Shown here in pieces: positions 8,612 to 18,558 of a stretch of 64,000 nt of DNA (position 1 is the stretch's first letter; every line of letters begins with the position of its first letter). The position numbers and the translations under genes are program-made. The notes under the pieces were generated by a model. The model was not told the DNA's origin, made no database searches, and was given only the letters and a program-made list of their open reading frames with translations. The DNA comes from Massilia norwichensis. GTDB lineage: Bacteria; Pseudomonadota; Gammaproteobacteria; Burkholderiales; Burkholderiaceae_D. Where the stretch lies: the NCBI RefSeq assembly GCF_024753245.1, contig NZ_JANUGX010000009.1, forward strand, positions 1 to 64,000. The letters run 5' to 3'.

Positions 8612-10942
8612 ATGTTCAAGTTCACCAAGAGTTTTACAGCCGTCGCGCTGGCCGTGGCTGCTATTGCCGCTTCCGCCCAAGACGCAACTAATAAAGCTGA
8701 CATGTTCGGCCAGGAGTCGTCCAGTGTAGGGGAGGCTGCCACTGCGCCTGCTGCAGCTCGGCGCGTCAGGATCGCCAACGCTGCCACACCAGCGGCAGCT
8801 GCAGCGCAAGCTGCGGCCGAAGCCGGCAACGGCGTGATTGCTCCAAAGGCATTGGCGAGGCAAGGCGTTGATAAAAGTGCTGAGCTGAGCGAATTCCAAA
8901 AATTCATTTCTGATAACACTGGTAAGGTCTTACCGATTTTTGGCGCGGAATTTTTTGCGAACGCGCCTGGCACTTTTGCGCCGATTCTGAATTCCCCGGT
9001 GCCCAGCGATTATCCACTTGGCCCAGGCGATGAATTGATGATCCGCGGCTGGGGCACCATTGATATTGACTTCCGTGCGACTATTGACCGTAATGGGACG
9101 ATCAATATTCCAACCATCGGCTCGGTAGTGCTGGCGGGTGTCAAAGCAAGCGATGCGGAAAATGTGATTCGCAATGCCGTGGCGCGCTTGTACAAAGGCG
9201 TCACCGTCAGCGTGAATTTCGGCCAGCTGCGCGCGATTACCGTGTATGTGGTCGGCCAGGCCAGCCGTCCGGGTACCTATACCGTGTCGAGCCTGTCAAC
9301 GCTGGTGACGGCCCTGTTCGCGAGCGGTGGCCCGAACGCCAACGGCAGCATGCGCCGTGTGCAGGTGAAGCGCGGCGGCAAGGTTGCTGCGGAACTCGAC
9401 CTGTATTCCTTTATCGCCAAGGGTGACAAGTCGGCCGACATTAAGCTGCTCGACGGCGACACCATCTATATTCCACCAGCCGGCGGCTATGTAGCCCTGG
9501 TCGGCAAGGTAAATAGCCCGGCCATCTACGAACTGAAGAACAGCAGCGACAGTGTAGCTTCGCTGCTCGACGTTGCCGGCGGCCTGCCGGTCGTGGCTGA
9601 CCCGCGACGTGCCTTCCTCGAGCGTATCGACCCAACCAGGAGCCAACCGCGCAGCGTGGAAGAATTCGCGCTGAATACCGAAGGCCTGCAACGTCCGCTG
9701 AAAAATGGCGACGTGCTGAACGTGACTTCGATCACCCCGGACTTCTCGAACGCCGTGATCCTGCGCGGTAACGTCGACCAGCCGGTACGTGCGCCGTTCA
9801 AGCAGGGCATGCGCGTGAGCGACCTGATCCCTTCGCGTGAGTACCTGATCACCCGCGAATCGACCAGGCGCCAGAACAACGTTGTCGCAGCAGGCGAAAA
9901 CGAAAAGGATACGACTGAGGACGCGGACAAGATCGCCGCGCGCATTGGTAACTTGATCGCGCCGATCAACTGGGATTACGCCGTCGTCGAACGCGTGAAC
10001 CGCTCGGACCTGAGCGTCAAGCTGATTCCGTTCAACTTGGGTGCCGTGTTCAGCAACCCAGCCGGTCCGGACAACGTCCAGCTCCAGCCGGGCGATACCG
10101 TGACAATCTTCTCGCAAGAAGACGTGGCGGTGCCGATGGACAAGCGCCAAGTGTTCGTGCGCATCGAAGGTGAGGTCAAGGTGCCGGGTGTGTACCAGAT
10201 GACGGCCGGCGATACGCTGCAAAGCCTGATTGCCAAGGCAGGTGGCCCGACCGGTAATGCTTATCTGTTCGGTACCGGCTTCTTCCGCGAAGAAGTGAAG
10301 AAGGAACAGCAGGCGAACTTGCAGCGTGCGGCGGATAGGCTGGAAGCACAGGTTCGCAATGAGCAATCTGCTCAGGCAGCGAATGCGGCGGTAAGGTCGC
10401 CGGCGGACGCCGCCGCTGCGGCAGCCCAGTTCGAAACCCAGCGCCGCATCGCGGAAGAGCGCATTGCACGCTTCCGCAAGCTGCAGCCGACCGGCCGCAT
10501 TGCTTTCGGCCTGGATCCGAATGAGCGCTCGTTTGCGCGCCTGCCGCAGGTGACGCTGCAGAACGGCGACCGCTTGGTGGTGCCGTCGAAGCCGGCCTTC
10601 GTGCACGTGTTCGGTGCCGTCAACGTCGAGGCATCGCCGCTGTGGAAGCCGAATAGCCGCGTCAAGGATTACCTGCGTCTGGCCGGTACGACTTCCGACG
10701 CTGATATCGACAACGCCTTCGTACTGCGTGTTGATGGCACCGTGGTGTCGTCGGAGTCGCAGGGCTGGTTCTTCGGCAAGATCGGTGGGCTTGAGGTCAT
10801 GCCGGGCGATACGATCGTCGTGCCTGAGAAGCTGGACAAGCAGACTGCGTGGACCAAGTTCACGCAAGGTGCGCGTGAGTGGACGCAGATTTTGGCGAAC
10901 TTTGGCCTGGGTGCAGCGGCTATTAAAACGCTGCGTGACTAA
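8612..10942 (+). CDS. Polysaccharide outer-membrane export protein (OPX, SLBB repeats)
   Basis: This 776-residue OPX protein should form the periplasmic/outer-membrane channel for the polysaccharide. A signal peptide ends near ASAQ. The poly-export domain (about 130-212) begins YPLGPGDELMIRGWG and contains IDRNGTINIPTIGSV. SLBB modules follow near 213-290, 292-370, 511-550 (VFVRIEGEVKVPGVYQM) and 658-700. A coiled-coil insertion (about 560-620) separates the later SLBB copies. The C-terminus NFGLGAAAIKTLRD is an amphipathic helix as in Wza-like proteins. The signal peptide lacks a lipobox cysteine, so unlike Wza this protein is probably not lipidated. It is the first gene of the locus and precedes the chain-length protein by 52 bases. 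Confidence 0.9.
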   Translation: MFKFTKSFTAVALAVAAIAASAQDATNKADMFGQESSSVGEAATAPAAARRVRIANAATPAAAAAQAAAEAGNGVIAPKALARQGVDKSAELSEFQKFISDNTGKVLPIFGAEFFANAPGTFAPILNSPVPSDYPLGPGDELMIRGWGTIDIDFRATIDRNGTINIPTIGSVVLAGVKASDAENVIRNAVARLYKGVTVSVNFGQLRAITVYVVGQASRPGTYTVSSLSTLVTALFASGGPNANGSMRRVQVKRGGKVAAELDLYSFIAKGDKSADIKLLDGDTIYIPPAGGYVALVGKVNSPAIYELKNSSDSVASLLDVAGGLPVVADPRRAFLERIDPTRSQPRSVEEFALNTEGLQRPLKNGDVLNVTSITPDFSNAVILRGNVDQPVRAPFKQGMRVSDLIPSREYLITRESTRRQNNVVAAGENEKDTTEDADKIAARIGNLIAPINWDYAVVERVNRSDLSVKLIPFNLGAVFSNPAGPDNVQLQPGDTVTIFSQEDVAVPMDKRQVFVRIEGEVKVPGVYQMTAGDTLQSLIAKAGGPTGNAYLFGTGFFREEVKKEQQANLQRAADRLEAQVRNEQSAQAANAAVRSPADAAAAAAQFETQRRIAEERIARFRKLQPTGRIAFGLDPNERSFARLPQVTLQNGDRLVVPSKPAFVHVFGAVNVEASPLWKPNSRVKDYLRLAGTTSDADIDNAFVLRVDGTVVSSESQGWFFGKIGGLEVMPGDTIVVPEKLDKQTAWTKFTQGAREWTQILANFGLGAAAIKTLRD

Positions 10943-10994
10943 AGCATAGCAGCCACATTGAGTCAGTGAAGATAACTTTTAAGCGGTATATGCG

Positions 10995-12200
10995 ATGAAC
11001 GACGGTCAGGTGATGGGAAAAGAAACAGGAACCAATTCCAAGAACGACGGATTCGGTGCAATTGACGCACTGATCGTTTTGGCCAGGCACAAGCGTAAAC
11101 TGATCGTTCTGCCAGTCGTGGTTGCGGTATTGTCGGCTGCGGTCAGCCTTGCCTTACCGGATGTATATCGCGCAGGAACAAAATTGTTACCGCCTCAACA
11201 GGCGCAATCTGCCACAAGTGCAATTCTTTCCCAATCGGGAGGTCTGGCCGCAGGCGCTGTGGGAGGAATGGTCGGACTGAAGAACCCAAATGATCTTTAT
11301 GTCGGCATGTTGAAAAGTAGAACCATTGCTGACCGAATTGTTGAGCGTTTCGAGTTGAAACGTTCCTACGATCTTAAGTCGAATGAAAAAACGAGAAAGA
11401 AACTGGAAGATCGTACTTTTATTTCCGCTGGTAAAGATGGCCTCATCACTATTGAAGTGGAGGACGAGAATCCGGCACGTGTTGCGAAGATGGCAAATGC
11501 TTATGTTGAAGAATTATATAAGCTTAGCAAGGTGCTGGCAGTGACGGAGGCGTCGAAGCGCCGCATGTTTTTTGAAAGCCAGTTGGAGACAGCGAAGAAC
11601 AACCTTGCGTCGGCCGAGGTGGCGCTCAAAGGGGCACTCGATACTCACGGCGTAATTAGTGTCGATAACGAGAGCCGCGCCATTGTTGAGACAGTTGGTA
11701 GGCTACGCGCCCAGATTTCGGCAAAAGAAATTCAACTGTCCTCTATGAATGCATTCTTTACCGAAAACAATCCGGAGTATAAGCGTACTCAGCAGGAACT
11801 TTTCAGCTTACGGAATGAGCTTTCGAATCTGGAAAATGGCCGCGCAGGATTGCGCAAGGACCAAGCCGGCACTAAGCAGGAAGGGTTGGAGAACATCAAG
11901 GTTCTGCGCGACGTAAAGTATTATCAGATGCTTTATGAGTTGCTTGCGAAGCAATATGAGACCTCACGCCTGGATGAGGCGAAAGATCCATCCGTTATTC
12001 AAGTGCTTGATCCTGCGGTACAGCCCGAAAAGAAATTCAGGCCCAAGCGCGCAATCATTACCTTGGCCGCGGTATTTCTGGCCCTGGTTGTTTCCATCAT
12101 ATGGGTCTTGGTCTCTGAAGTGAAAAACCATATTGACGGGTCATCGAAGCTGAAAGCACAATTTGCAGAGCTCAAGGGAAATCTGAAGTTCAGGCCGTAA
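10995..12200 (+). CDS. Chain-length determinant (Wzz/PCP) protein
   Basis: This is an inner-membrane polysaccharide co-polymerase of 401 residues that sets chain length and bridges Wzy to the OPX channel. It has membrane helices near 34-57 (LIVLPVVVAVLSAAVSLAL) and 355-380 (IITLAAVFLALVVSIIWVL), with a long periplasmic coiled-coil domain between them (SQLETAKNNLASAEVALKGAL and following). The Pro-rich motif VQPEKKFRPKRA before the second helix is a family hallmark. No Walker motifs or Tyr-rich tail follow, so it lacks the Wzc-type kinase. Its base composition begins the AT-richer section of the locus. An in-frame ATG at 11013 is an alternative start. Confidence 0.88.
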   Translation: MNDGQVMGKETGTNSKNDGFGAIDALIVLARHKRKLIVLPVVVAVLSAAVSLALPDVYRAGTKLLPPQQAQSATSAILSQSGGLAAGAVGGMVGLKNPNDLYVGMLKSRTIADRIVERFELKRSYDLKSNEKTRKKLEDRTFISAGKDGLITIEVEDENPARVAKMANAYVEELYKLSKVLAVTEASKRRMFFESQLETAKNNLASAEVALKGALDTHGVISVDNESRAIVETVGRLRAQISAKEIQLSSMNAFFTENNPEYKRTQQELFSLRNELSNLENGRAGLRKDQAGTKQEGLENIKVLRDVKYYQMLYELLAKQYETSRLDEAKDPSVIQVLDPAVQPEKKFRPKRAIITLAAVFLALVVSIIWVLVSEVKNHIDGSSKLKAQFAELKGNLKFRP

Positions 12201-12368
12201 GCCTGACTCTAGTATTAACGGAAGCGGCAAGAAAGCGCCGAAGAACTGACCGGTTACGCCAATAGTTCGGTGAGCGGTCATTGCTCAAATGCGTCGTGGC
12301 TGCACCCAAACGCGTATTTCTCAGGCCAGCACCGGCGCAAAATTTGTTCTTTAAGGGTTTTAGAAGGT

Positions 12369-13733
12369 ATGAGTCAAGGGAAGGTCGCTGAGCCGGATAA
12401 TGAAGTTGTAGAGCGTTCGGATAGAACCCAGCAGGTCCGCGTCCAGGTCATCTATACCTTTTTGATCAAGGTGATCAGCGTAGTTCTCGGACTATTGCTG
12501 GTGCCGCTACTGATCGACACCTTGAGTCCTCAGCGCTACGCAGTCTGGCTTACATTATCCTCGATATTCACGTGGTTCAGCTTCTTCGACCTCGGGCTGG
12601 GAAACGGTCTTCGAAACAAGTTGACGGAAGCGCTTGCCGCCGGCGATAGGACTCTGGGGCGCGAATATGTGAGCACGACATATGCTTTCGTCTCCGCAAT
12701 ATTTTTGACCATGTTAGGAAGTTTTCTCGCCTTTAATTCGTTAATCGACTGGAACTGGATTCTCCACGTCGACCGGATCGAGGCGGACGAGCTCTACATG
12801 CTCACGAGCGTCGCTTTCAGCTTCTTTCTCCTTCGTTTTATTTTTCAGTTGATCGGCGTTATCTACATTGCTGCGCAAAGGCCGGCAATGAATAATATTG
12901 TCGTTGTTGGCGGTAACGTTCTCGCGTTTCTTTGCATATTGGGTGCACGCCAGCTTTCCATAGGCAGTCTGCCGATTTACGGCGGTCTGCTGGTCGGTCT
13001 CCCGTTGTTGATGTTCTTAATCCTGAATGTCGTCGCTTTTCGAGGTGAGTTCAGTTACCTTCGCCCGACTATTCGTATGGTCAGACTTCAGCATGTCAGG
13101 ACGCTTCTCAATCTCGGCGGTATGTTTCTCATTGTCCAGATTGGCGCTGTAGTCCTATTTTCGACCTATAACGTCATGATTTCCCACCTGTTCAACGCCG
13201 AAGAGGTTGTCGTCTTCGGCGCTGCATTCACTTATTTTCAGCTTCCCGTGGTGGGTTACGCGATCATCATGACGCCGATATGGAGTGCGGTTACCGATGC
13301 ATACGCAAAAAGCGATTTGCAATGGCTCGACGCATTATTAAGGAGGCTCAACAAAATTTCGCTGCTGTTCGTTAGCGGCATCGTCTGTATGGTTCTTGCC
13401 AGCCCTTGGGTCTATAAAGTTTGGCTCGGGAGCCGTGTCGAAATTCCATTGGTCATCACAATTTCCATGGCAGCTTTCTCGATGATTAACGTTGTTCTCG
13501 CACCATACACAAACTTCATTAACGGAACGGGCAAAATTGCCGTCACTGCTGTCGTAGTCATTGTTTCGTTATTTGTATATTTTCCCTTGGCAGTTTTTCT
13601 TGCAAAAATGTTGCAAAGTAGCGCCGGCATCATGTTCGCAACTTGCCTCGTGAACGGCGTGGGCTTGTATCTTCAACCCAAGCAGGTTAAAAAAATTCTT
13701 GCAAGGAATGCTGTCGGTTTGTGGGGCAGGTAA
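12369..13733 (+). CDS. wzx: Wzx-type oligosaccharide flippase
   Basis: This polytopic MATE/MOP-superfamily protein of 454 residues flips the undecaprenyl-linked repeat unit across the inner membrane. About twelve hydrophobic helices are visible. The N-terminal motif FFDLGLGNGLRNKLTEALA (about 75-93) is typical of Wzx/RfbX proteins. The frame is open from 12270, but the first third of that extension is not protein-like. ATG 12369, with AAGGG eleven bases upstream, puts the charged N-terminus just before the first helix. The coding sequence is AT-richer than the flanking genes. It lies eight bases before the next glycosyltransferase. Confidence 0.85.
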   Translation: MSQGKVAEPDNEVVERSDRTQQVRVQVIYTFLIKVISVVLGLLLVPLLIDTLSPQRYAVWLTLSSIFTWFSFFDLGLGNGLRNKLTEALAAGDRTLGREYVSTTYAFVSAIFLTMLGSFLAFNSLIDWNWILHVDRIEADELYMLTSVAFSFFLLRFIFQLIGVIYIAAQRPAMNNIVVVGGNVLAFLCILGARQLSIGSLPIYGGLLVGLPLLMFLILNVVAFRGEFSYLRPTIRMVRLQHVRTLLNLGGMFLIVQIGAVVLFSTYNVMISHLFNAEEVVVFGAAFTYFQLPVVGYAIIMTPIWSAVTDAYAKSDLQWLDALLRRLNKISLLFVSGIVCMVLASPWVYKVWLGSRVEIPLVITISMAAFSMINVVLAPYTNFINGTGKIAVTAVVVIVSLFVYFPLAVFLAKMLQSSAGIMFATCLVNGVGLYLQPKQVKKILARNAVGLWGR

Positions 13734-13741
13734 TAAAGACA

Positions 13742-14929
13742 ATGTCGAAGAAAAAGATCCTGTTAATTCACCACGGCCAAGGGGTCGGTGGCGGTCTGAT
13801 TGCATTGCTTGGCTTGATCAGGGAGCTAAGGGCTGATCACACAGTGACTGTGTTGTGCATCTTTGCCAGCGAAGCCGTGAACTACCTCCGGAAAGAGGGC
13901 GTTGCGGTGATCGTGCTTGACACTTGGTTTTATCGTAAAGCGTACGACCTCTTCGTGCATTCTGCAGCCTCATTCTTCAGTCCTCTGGGCTTGGTCCGCA
14001 ACCTGTACACATTGCTTATATACTTCATGAGCATGTACGTTTTCGGTCCCGCAGCGCTCAGAAAAGCAGCGCAGGACTGTGACATCGTCTATCTGAATTC
14101 GATGTTTATCTCGGACTGGGCAGTAGCTGCCAAGGGGCTGCAAAAGAAAGTCGTGGTCCATATCCGTGAGCCGCTCGCGGACGGTGTATTCGGGATACGA
14201 CGTGCTTTGATCCGTCACGTCATCGGCCGGAACGCGGATTTAGTTATCGCAATTTCGAAAGACAATGGTGTACGCCTCGGTTTGCCAAGCAAGACAGTCA
14301 CGGTGTACGACCCGATTGTACTCGACGAGACTAAAGGGGTCTCGATATCTGTTGAGCCCGGTCTTCGTTACTTTACTTACGTTGGAGGCAGTCAGCGAAT
14401 TAAGGGATTTGCTCAGTTGGTGGATTCGCTGGATCATTTGGACGACCGCGTACGGATCTTCTTCCTGGGATACACCCACGAACTGGAGCGGCTCAGCGGT
14501 TGGAAGTTTATGATAAGGCAGCTCCTTTCTCCCTATACCCGTCGTCTTCCGGTGCTCAAGAGAAAACTGCAGGAATCGGGAAAAATCATCCATATCGGTG
14601 TTTCCGACAGCGTTGTCGCGTACTACCGTCGTTCGGTAGCCGTCATTTCACCGTTTTCCGTGCCGCACGCTTCCTTGCCCGTCCTCGAGGCACAACATCT
14701 GGGCAAACCCGTCATCGTCTCCGACGTCGTCGGCACCGAAGAGTTCGTCGACTCGTCCGTTGGTCTTGTTTTTGAGAACGGCGATGCGTTGGCGCTCGCA
14801 AAAGCGATAAATCATCTTGCAGGCCAAGATGAGGAAACTTTACGCGGAATGGGGGAGCAGGGGCAGAAACGTTCCAGAGCCATGCATCTGAATAAGCCGT
14901 GTGTCTCCCAGTTGCTCCAAACCTTATGA
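13742..14929 (+). CDS. Glycosyltransferase family 4
   Basis: This 395-residue GT-B enzyme starts KKILLIHHGQGVGGG with a glycine-rich acceptor loop. It has a GT1/GT4 C-terminal half with the sequence VISPFSVPHASLPVLEAQHLGKPVIVSDVVGTEEFV (about 305-345), where the E of VLEAQ is the usual nucleotide-sugar contact. It should act on the cytoplasmic face, adding one sugar to the lipid-linked repeat. The donor sugar cannot be read from sequence. ATG 13742 is preferred to the frame's upstream start at 13721, which overlaps wzx. The stop codon overlaps the next start (ATGA), indicating translational coupling with wzy. Confidence 0.82.
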   Translation: MSKKKILLIHHGQGVGGGLIALLGLIRELRADHTVTVLCIFASEAVNYLRKEGVAVIVLDTWFYRKAYDLFVHSAASFFSPLGLVRNLYTLLIYFMSMYVFGPAALRKAAQDCDIVYLNSMFISDWAVAAKGLQKKVVVHIREPLADGVFGIRRALIRHVIGRNADLVIAISKDNGVRLGLPSKTVTVYDPIVLDETKGVSISVEPGLRYFTYVGGSQRIKGFAQLVDSLDHLDDRVRIFFLGYTHELERLSGWKFMIRQLLSPYTRRLPVLKRKLQESGKIIHIGVSDSVVAYYRRSVAVISPFSVPHASLPVLEAQHLGKPVIVSDVVGTEEFVDSSVGLVFENGDALALAKAINHLAGQDEETLRGMGEQGQKRSRAMHLNKPCVSQLLQTL

Positions 14930-16140
14930 CGCAAGCGCTTTTTGTATTACTGTCCGTCGTCCTTTTTGTATCCGATGACACAATTACCTTTGGTACTAAC
15001 GTGAACCAGGTTTTTGTTGTCATTCGATATACCGTCTATACTATCGTTCTTGTTTCATTGCTCTTCTCAAAAGTACTGCATGAACGTCGACTCGAGCCGA
15101 AAAGCCGGATCTATGCCGGGTTGATTGTATTCGCGTTCATCCTGAGCATGGTGAGCAACGGCGATGTGCGTAATGGTTACTTTCTGCAGGCTCTCGTTAT
15201 GTTGCTGGCGTTTGTCCTGGCGCACTATGTCGACAGGCAGGCCTTTTTGTTTTCATTCAGTCGTTACCTGTATTGGCTGGCATGCATCTCTCTTGTGATA
15301 TTCGCTTCATCAATCGCACTGAGGCCGCTGGTGGATATATTTCCGACCACAGTAAACTATGGCGGGGTGGAGTTTTCGAATCTCTTCGTAGGTGCTGTGT
15401 TCAAAGATGCGGAAATCCTGCGAAATACTAGCGTTTTCCGCGAGCCTGGTGTCTTCGCCCTCTACCTTGGAGTCGGGATCGGAATCGAACTTTTGTATAA
15501 AGAAGTGCCTTGTTATCGCTATCTCGCTGTGTTTTTTCTCGCCTTGCTTACGACCTTTTCCACTGCCGGTTTCGCGATCGCTAGCGTCTTGTTGATTGCA
15601 TATCTCGCGAAGAAGAAAAACGTGAAGGTGTTCGCTTTCGGGATATCGTTGGCCGTATGTGCTGCCATTACGCTTTACAGTTTCCCGGACCTGTCCGAAC
15701 AGATATTCTCGAAATTTAGTGAGGACTCCACGGAGTTTGCGAGTACGTTGGCCAGGGTGTCATCTATCTCCGTCCCATCCTTGATATTTGCCCACAACCC
15801 CGTATTCGGCGTTGGTCTAACGAAATTCGTCGATCAGTATCTTATATATTCTGAAGAGCTTTTCGGATTCCCCATAAGTCCGGAAGGTTCATCGACAAAT
15901 ACAGTGATCAATACTTTCGCGATATATGGCGCGTTATTGGGGGGGGTGGTGACACTCGGTCTCCTGCGTTTTGCAAACCTGCTGGCCGGTTCGCGACTGG
16001 TAGCTGTCTTCGTCTTTGTTGCATTGTTAATGATGATTAGCGCTCAGGAACTTCGCTTCTCGCTGTTCTTTAATATACTAATCATGTTGGGACTTGTTCG
16101 AGTCCGTTCTGTTGTGGCCAAAACTGGAGATCAAGAGTGA
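14926..16140 (+). CDS. wzy: Wzy-type O-antigen/polysaccharide polymerase
   Basis: This 404-residue protein has ten or more hydrophobic helices and one large loop (about 130-180) containing SVFREPGVFALYLG, a pattern seen in Wzy polymerases and O-antigen ligases. It is predicted to polymerise repeat units in the periplasm. Wzy is preferred to a ligase (WaaL) because of its place between glycosyltransferases and wzx and because its sequence is AT-rich and divergent, as serotype-specific polymerases are. The ATG at 14926 overlaps the previous stop, and its end overlaps the GTG start of the next gene by four bases. Confidence 0.75.
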   Translation: MTQALFVLLSVVLFVSDDTITFGTNVNQVFVVIRYTVYTIVLVSLLFSKVLHERRLEPKSRIYAGLIVFAFILSMVSNGDVRNGYFLQALVMLLAFVLAHYVDRQAFLFSFSRYLYWLACISLVIFASSIALRPLVDIFPTTVNYGGVEFSNLFVGAVFKDAEILRNTSVFREPGVFALYLGVGIGIELLYKEVPCYRYLAVFFLALLTTFSTAGFAIASVLLIAYLAKKKNVKVFAFGISLAVCAAITLYSFPDLSEQIFSKFSEDSTEFASTLARVSSISVPSLIFAHNPVFGVGLTKFVDQYLIYSEELFGFPISPEGSSTNTVINTFAIYGALLGGVVTLGLLRFANLLAGSRLVAVFVFVALLMMISAQELRFSLFFNILIMLGLVRVRSVVAKTGDQE

Positions 16141-17354
16141 CCGCGATTTTTGTTGGGAGTTTGTTTCCAGAACAGCTGAAGCAGGAAATACAGGATTCTA
16201 GTATCGGGCCGATAGCGAATGCGAACAACGCGCTGCAACACGCGTTGGTTGCGGGCCTGTCTCAATATTATCCTGAATTAAAAATTGTTAACCTTCCTCA
16301 AGTTGGCGCTTACCCGGCGAGATATCGAAAACTTACTGTTCCACAGGTAAAGGTCGCATTCAATTCACGAGCAAGCGGGAACAGTTTAAGTTTTTTAAAC
16401 CTCGTCGGTGTCAAGCATTTTGCCCGGTATGTGCAGACCAGGCGAGCATTGTCCGGGCTGCTTAAAGCAAGTGCTGGATCTGTAACCGTCTTCATCTACG
16501 ACCTGCACGCGCCATTCATGAAGGCAGTCGCAGCGCTGAAGAACAAGTATAAGTACGTCAAGGTATGTGTCATCGTGCCCGACCTTCCCGGTTTTACTGA
16601 CGACAAACCATCCATGCTTTATGGCATATATTCGCGGATGACGCAGGATGCTCTCAAAAAGAGTTATGACAGCGTCGATGCGTTCGTTCTTCTGAGTAAA
16701 CACATGGTTGAACGGCTGCCGGTCGGCAGAAAGCCATGGGTAGTGGTTGAAGGTATCTATGATGAGGGAAGCCGGGGGCAAACGACGGTGCCCAAGGAAT
16801 CCGCCATCAAGACGATTTTTTATTCCGGATCGTTGGACGAACGTAATGGCGTAATGAGGCTGTTGAACGCGTTTCAAATGATTCGCAGGGAAGACTATCG
16901 GCTGTTCATTTGCGGCGATGGCGACTGCAAGCAGGCGATCGAAACTGCCGCGGCGAGTGACAGGCGAATTGTCTTCAAAGGCCAGATTCCACGCGATGAA
17001 GTCTTGGGCTATCAACGAGCAGCGACCTTGCTCGTCAATCCGAGAACCTCGAAAGGGGAGTTCACCCGATATTCCTTCCCGTCCAAAACCATGGAATATC
17101 TCGCGTCGGGGGTGCCTGTGCTTATGCATCGGCTCGACGGGATTCCTGAGGAATACTACGAATATAGTTACGTTCCAGAAGATCTGTCTATTTCAGCCTT
17201 AGCCAGTGAAATTGAGCGGATAGTCGAACAGCCATCCTCGCAGTTGCAGCAAAAGGGCGCGTCAGCCAGGGACTTCATCCTTCGCGAAAAGAACGCGGCT
17301 ATCCAGTGTAAGAAAATTGGCGATATGATGGCGGCAGTAGAGAAAAACCAATGA
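16137..17354 (+). CDS. Glycosyltransferase family 4
   Basis: This 405-residue GT4-type enzyme has an N-terminal acceptor domain followed by the canonical C-terminal domain: IFYSGSLDERNGVMRLLNAF (about 222-241), LFICGDGD, VFKGQIPRDEVLGYQRAATLLVNPR, then SFPSKTMEYLASGVPVL (about 310-326). Here the E of KTMEYLA fills the ExxxxxxE-type position. It transfers one sugar of the repeat unit; the donor is unknown. The GTG start at 16137 overlaps the wzy stop, and the end overlaps the next gene by four bases, so wzy and these glycosyltransferases form one coupled transcript. It is AT-richer than the rhamnose and flagellar genes. Confidence 0.82.
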   Translation: MTAIFVGSLFPEQLKQEIQDSSIGPIANANNALQHALVAGLSQYYPELKIVNLPQVGAYPARYRKLTVPQVKVAFNSRASGNSLSFLNLVGVKHFARYVQTRRALSGLLKASAGSVTVFIYDLHAPFMKAVAALKNKYKYVKVCVIVPDLPGFTDDKPSMLYGIYSRMTQDALKKSYDSVDAFVLLSKHMVERLPVGRKPWVVVEGIYDEGSRGQTTVPKESAIKTIFYSGSLDERNGVMRLLNAFQMIRREDYRLFICGDGDCKQAIETAAASDRRIVFKGQIPRDEVLGYQRAATLLVNPRTSKGEFTRYSFPSKTMEYLASGVPVLMHRLDGIPEEYYEYSYVPEDLSISALASEIERIVEQPSSQLQQKGASARDFILREKNAAIQCKKIGDMMAAVEKNQ

Positions 17355-18499
17355 GATTATTGATAAATGCTTCGACCTTGAAAGTTGGAGGCGGTGTTCA
17401 GGTCGCAGTATCGTTGTTGAACGAACTGAAGCAGATCCCGAATAATGAATATTTTGTCGTTCTTTCTGAGCAAGTTTCGAAGCAGATCGAATGTGCAGCT
17501 TTCCCTGCCAATTTTCGTTTTTGGCATGTCGAGTCTCCGGCGCCGTTAAGGGCACGTAGCCGGGCCGTGGCACGGCTTAACAGTATTGAGCGTGAAGTCG
17601 CGCCGGACGCCGTGCTTACGGTCTTTGGACCAGCTTATTGGCGCCCGCTTGCACCTCATGTCTGCGGTTTTGCCCTTCCCTGGCTGATCACGCCTGAGAG
17701 TCCGGTGCATGAAATGCTGAATCTTCGCGAGAGGATAAAGCAATTCCTGATAAGGATATACAAGTGGCATCACTTCAAGAAAGAGGTGGATTTCCTCTGG
17801 TGTGAAACCGAGGACGTCAAACGACGCCTCAACTCACAATACCGATTCCCGTTAGCTCAGATTCGTGTTGTCGGCAACACACATAGCGCACACTTTTTGC
17901 CGTATATAGGGCAAAATGCTGATCGGCAAGTGGTAGATGATGGTACGTTCAGATTGTTGACAGTCTCAGCTTACTATCCGCACAAGAATCTGGAAATCAT
18001 TAAGAAAGTGATACCGCATCTTGTCGGACGAATCAGGTTTTGTTTCGTTCTGACGATTCCAGTTGAGGACTTTGACAAGATCTTTGATGAGAGCGAGCAT
18101 CCGTTTGTTCGTACACTCGGCCCACTGTCTGCGGCAGAGTGTCCGGCAGCTTATGCAGAGGCAGATGCGGTTTTTCTCCCGACCTTACTGGAATGCTTTT
18201 CCGCTAATTATCCGGAAGCAATGGTAATGCGGAAGCCAATATTGACGTCGAACCTCACGTTCGCTACGTCCTTGCTGGAAAACGCTGCGCTATATTTCGA
18301 TCCCCAGGATCCAGAAGAGATAGCCCAACGTATCTTGCAACTTTCCTCGACGCCGAGCCTGTATGCGCAATTGGTCGAAAACGGTAGCGCGCGGTTAGAA
18401 CGTTTTACCAGCGCCGAAGACCGGGCTAAGCGTTTGATGCAAGTTTGTGCAGACGCCTCGATAGGCGTTGCCGCTTCAGGGGAAGAAGTTCCAGCTTAA
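17351..18499 (+). CDS. Glycosyltransferase family 4
   Basis: This 382-residue enzyme begins MRLLINASTLKVGGGVQVA, a common start of mannosyl/rhamnosyl-type GT4 proteins. The C-terminal nucleotide-binding half includes FRLLTVSAYYPHKNLE (about 199-214), ADAVFLPTLLECFSANYPEAM and MRKPILTSN, with E of LLECF and E of YPEAM as the conserved acidic pair. It should act in the cytoplasm on the lipid-linked intermediate; donor and linkage cannot be assigned. It overlaps the previous gene by four bases. About 60 bases separate it from fnlA, which has its own good ribosome site. Confidence 0.82.
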   Translation: MRLLINASTLKVGGGVQVAVSLLNELKQIPNNEYFVVLSEQVSKQIECAAFPANFRFWHVESPAPLRARSRAVARLNSIEREVAPDAVLTVFGPAYWRPLAPHVCGFALPWLITPESPVHEMLNLRERIKQFLIRIYKWHHFKKEVDFLWCETEDVKRRLNSQYRFPLAQIRVVGNTHSAHFLPYIGQNADRQVVDDGTFRLLTVSAYYPHKNLEIIKKVIPHLVGRIRFCFVLTIPVEDFDKIFDESEHPFVRTLGPLSAAECPAAYAEADAVFLPTLLECFSANYPEAMVMRKPILTSNLTFATSLLENAALYFDPQDPEEIAQRILQLSSTPSLYAQLVENGSARLERFTSAEDRAKRLMQVCADASIGVAASGEEVPA

Positions 18500-18558
18500 T
18501 AAGTAAGCTTATTCCAGATTCAGTCTCTAAAACAATAGATAGATATATTGAGGTAACA

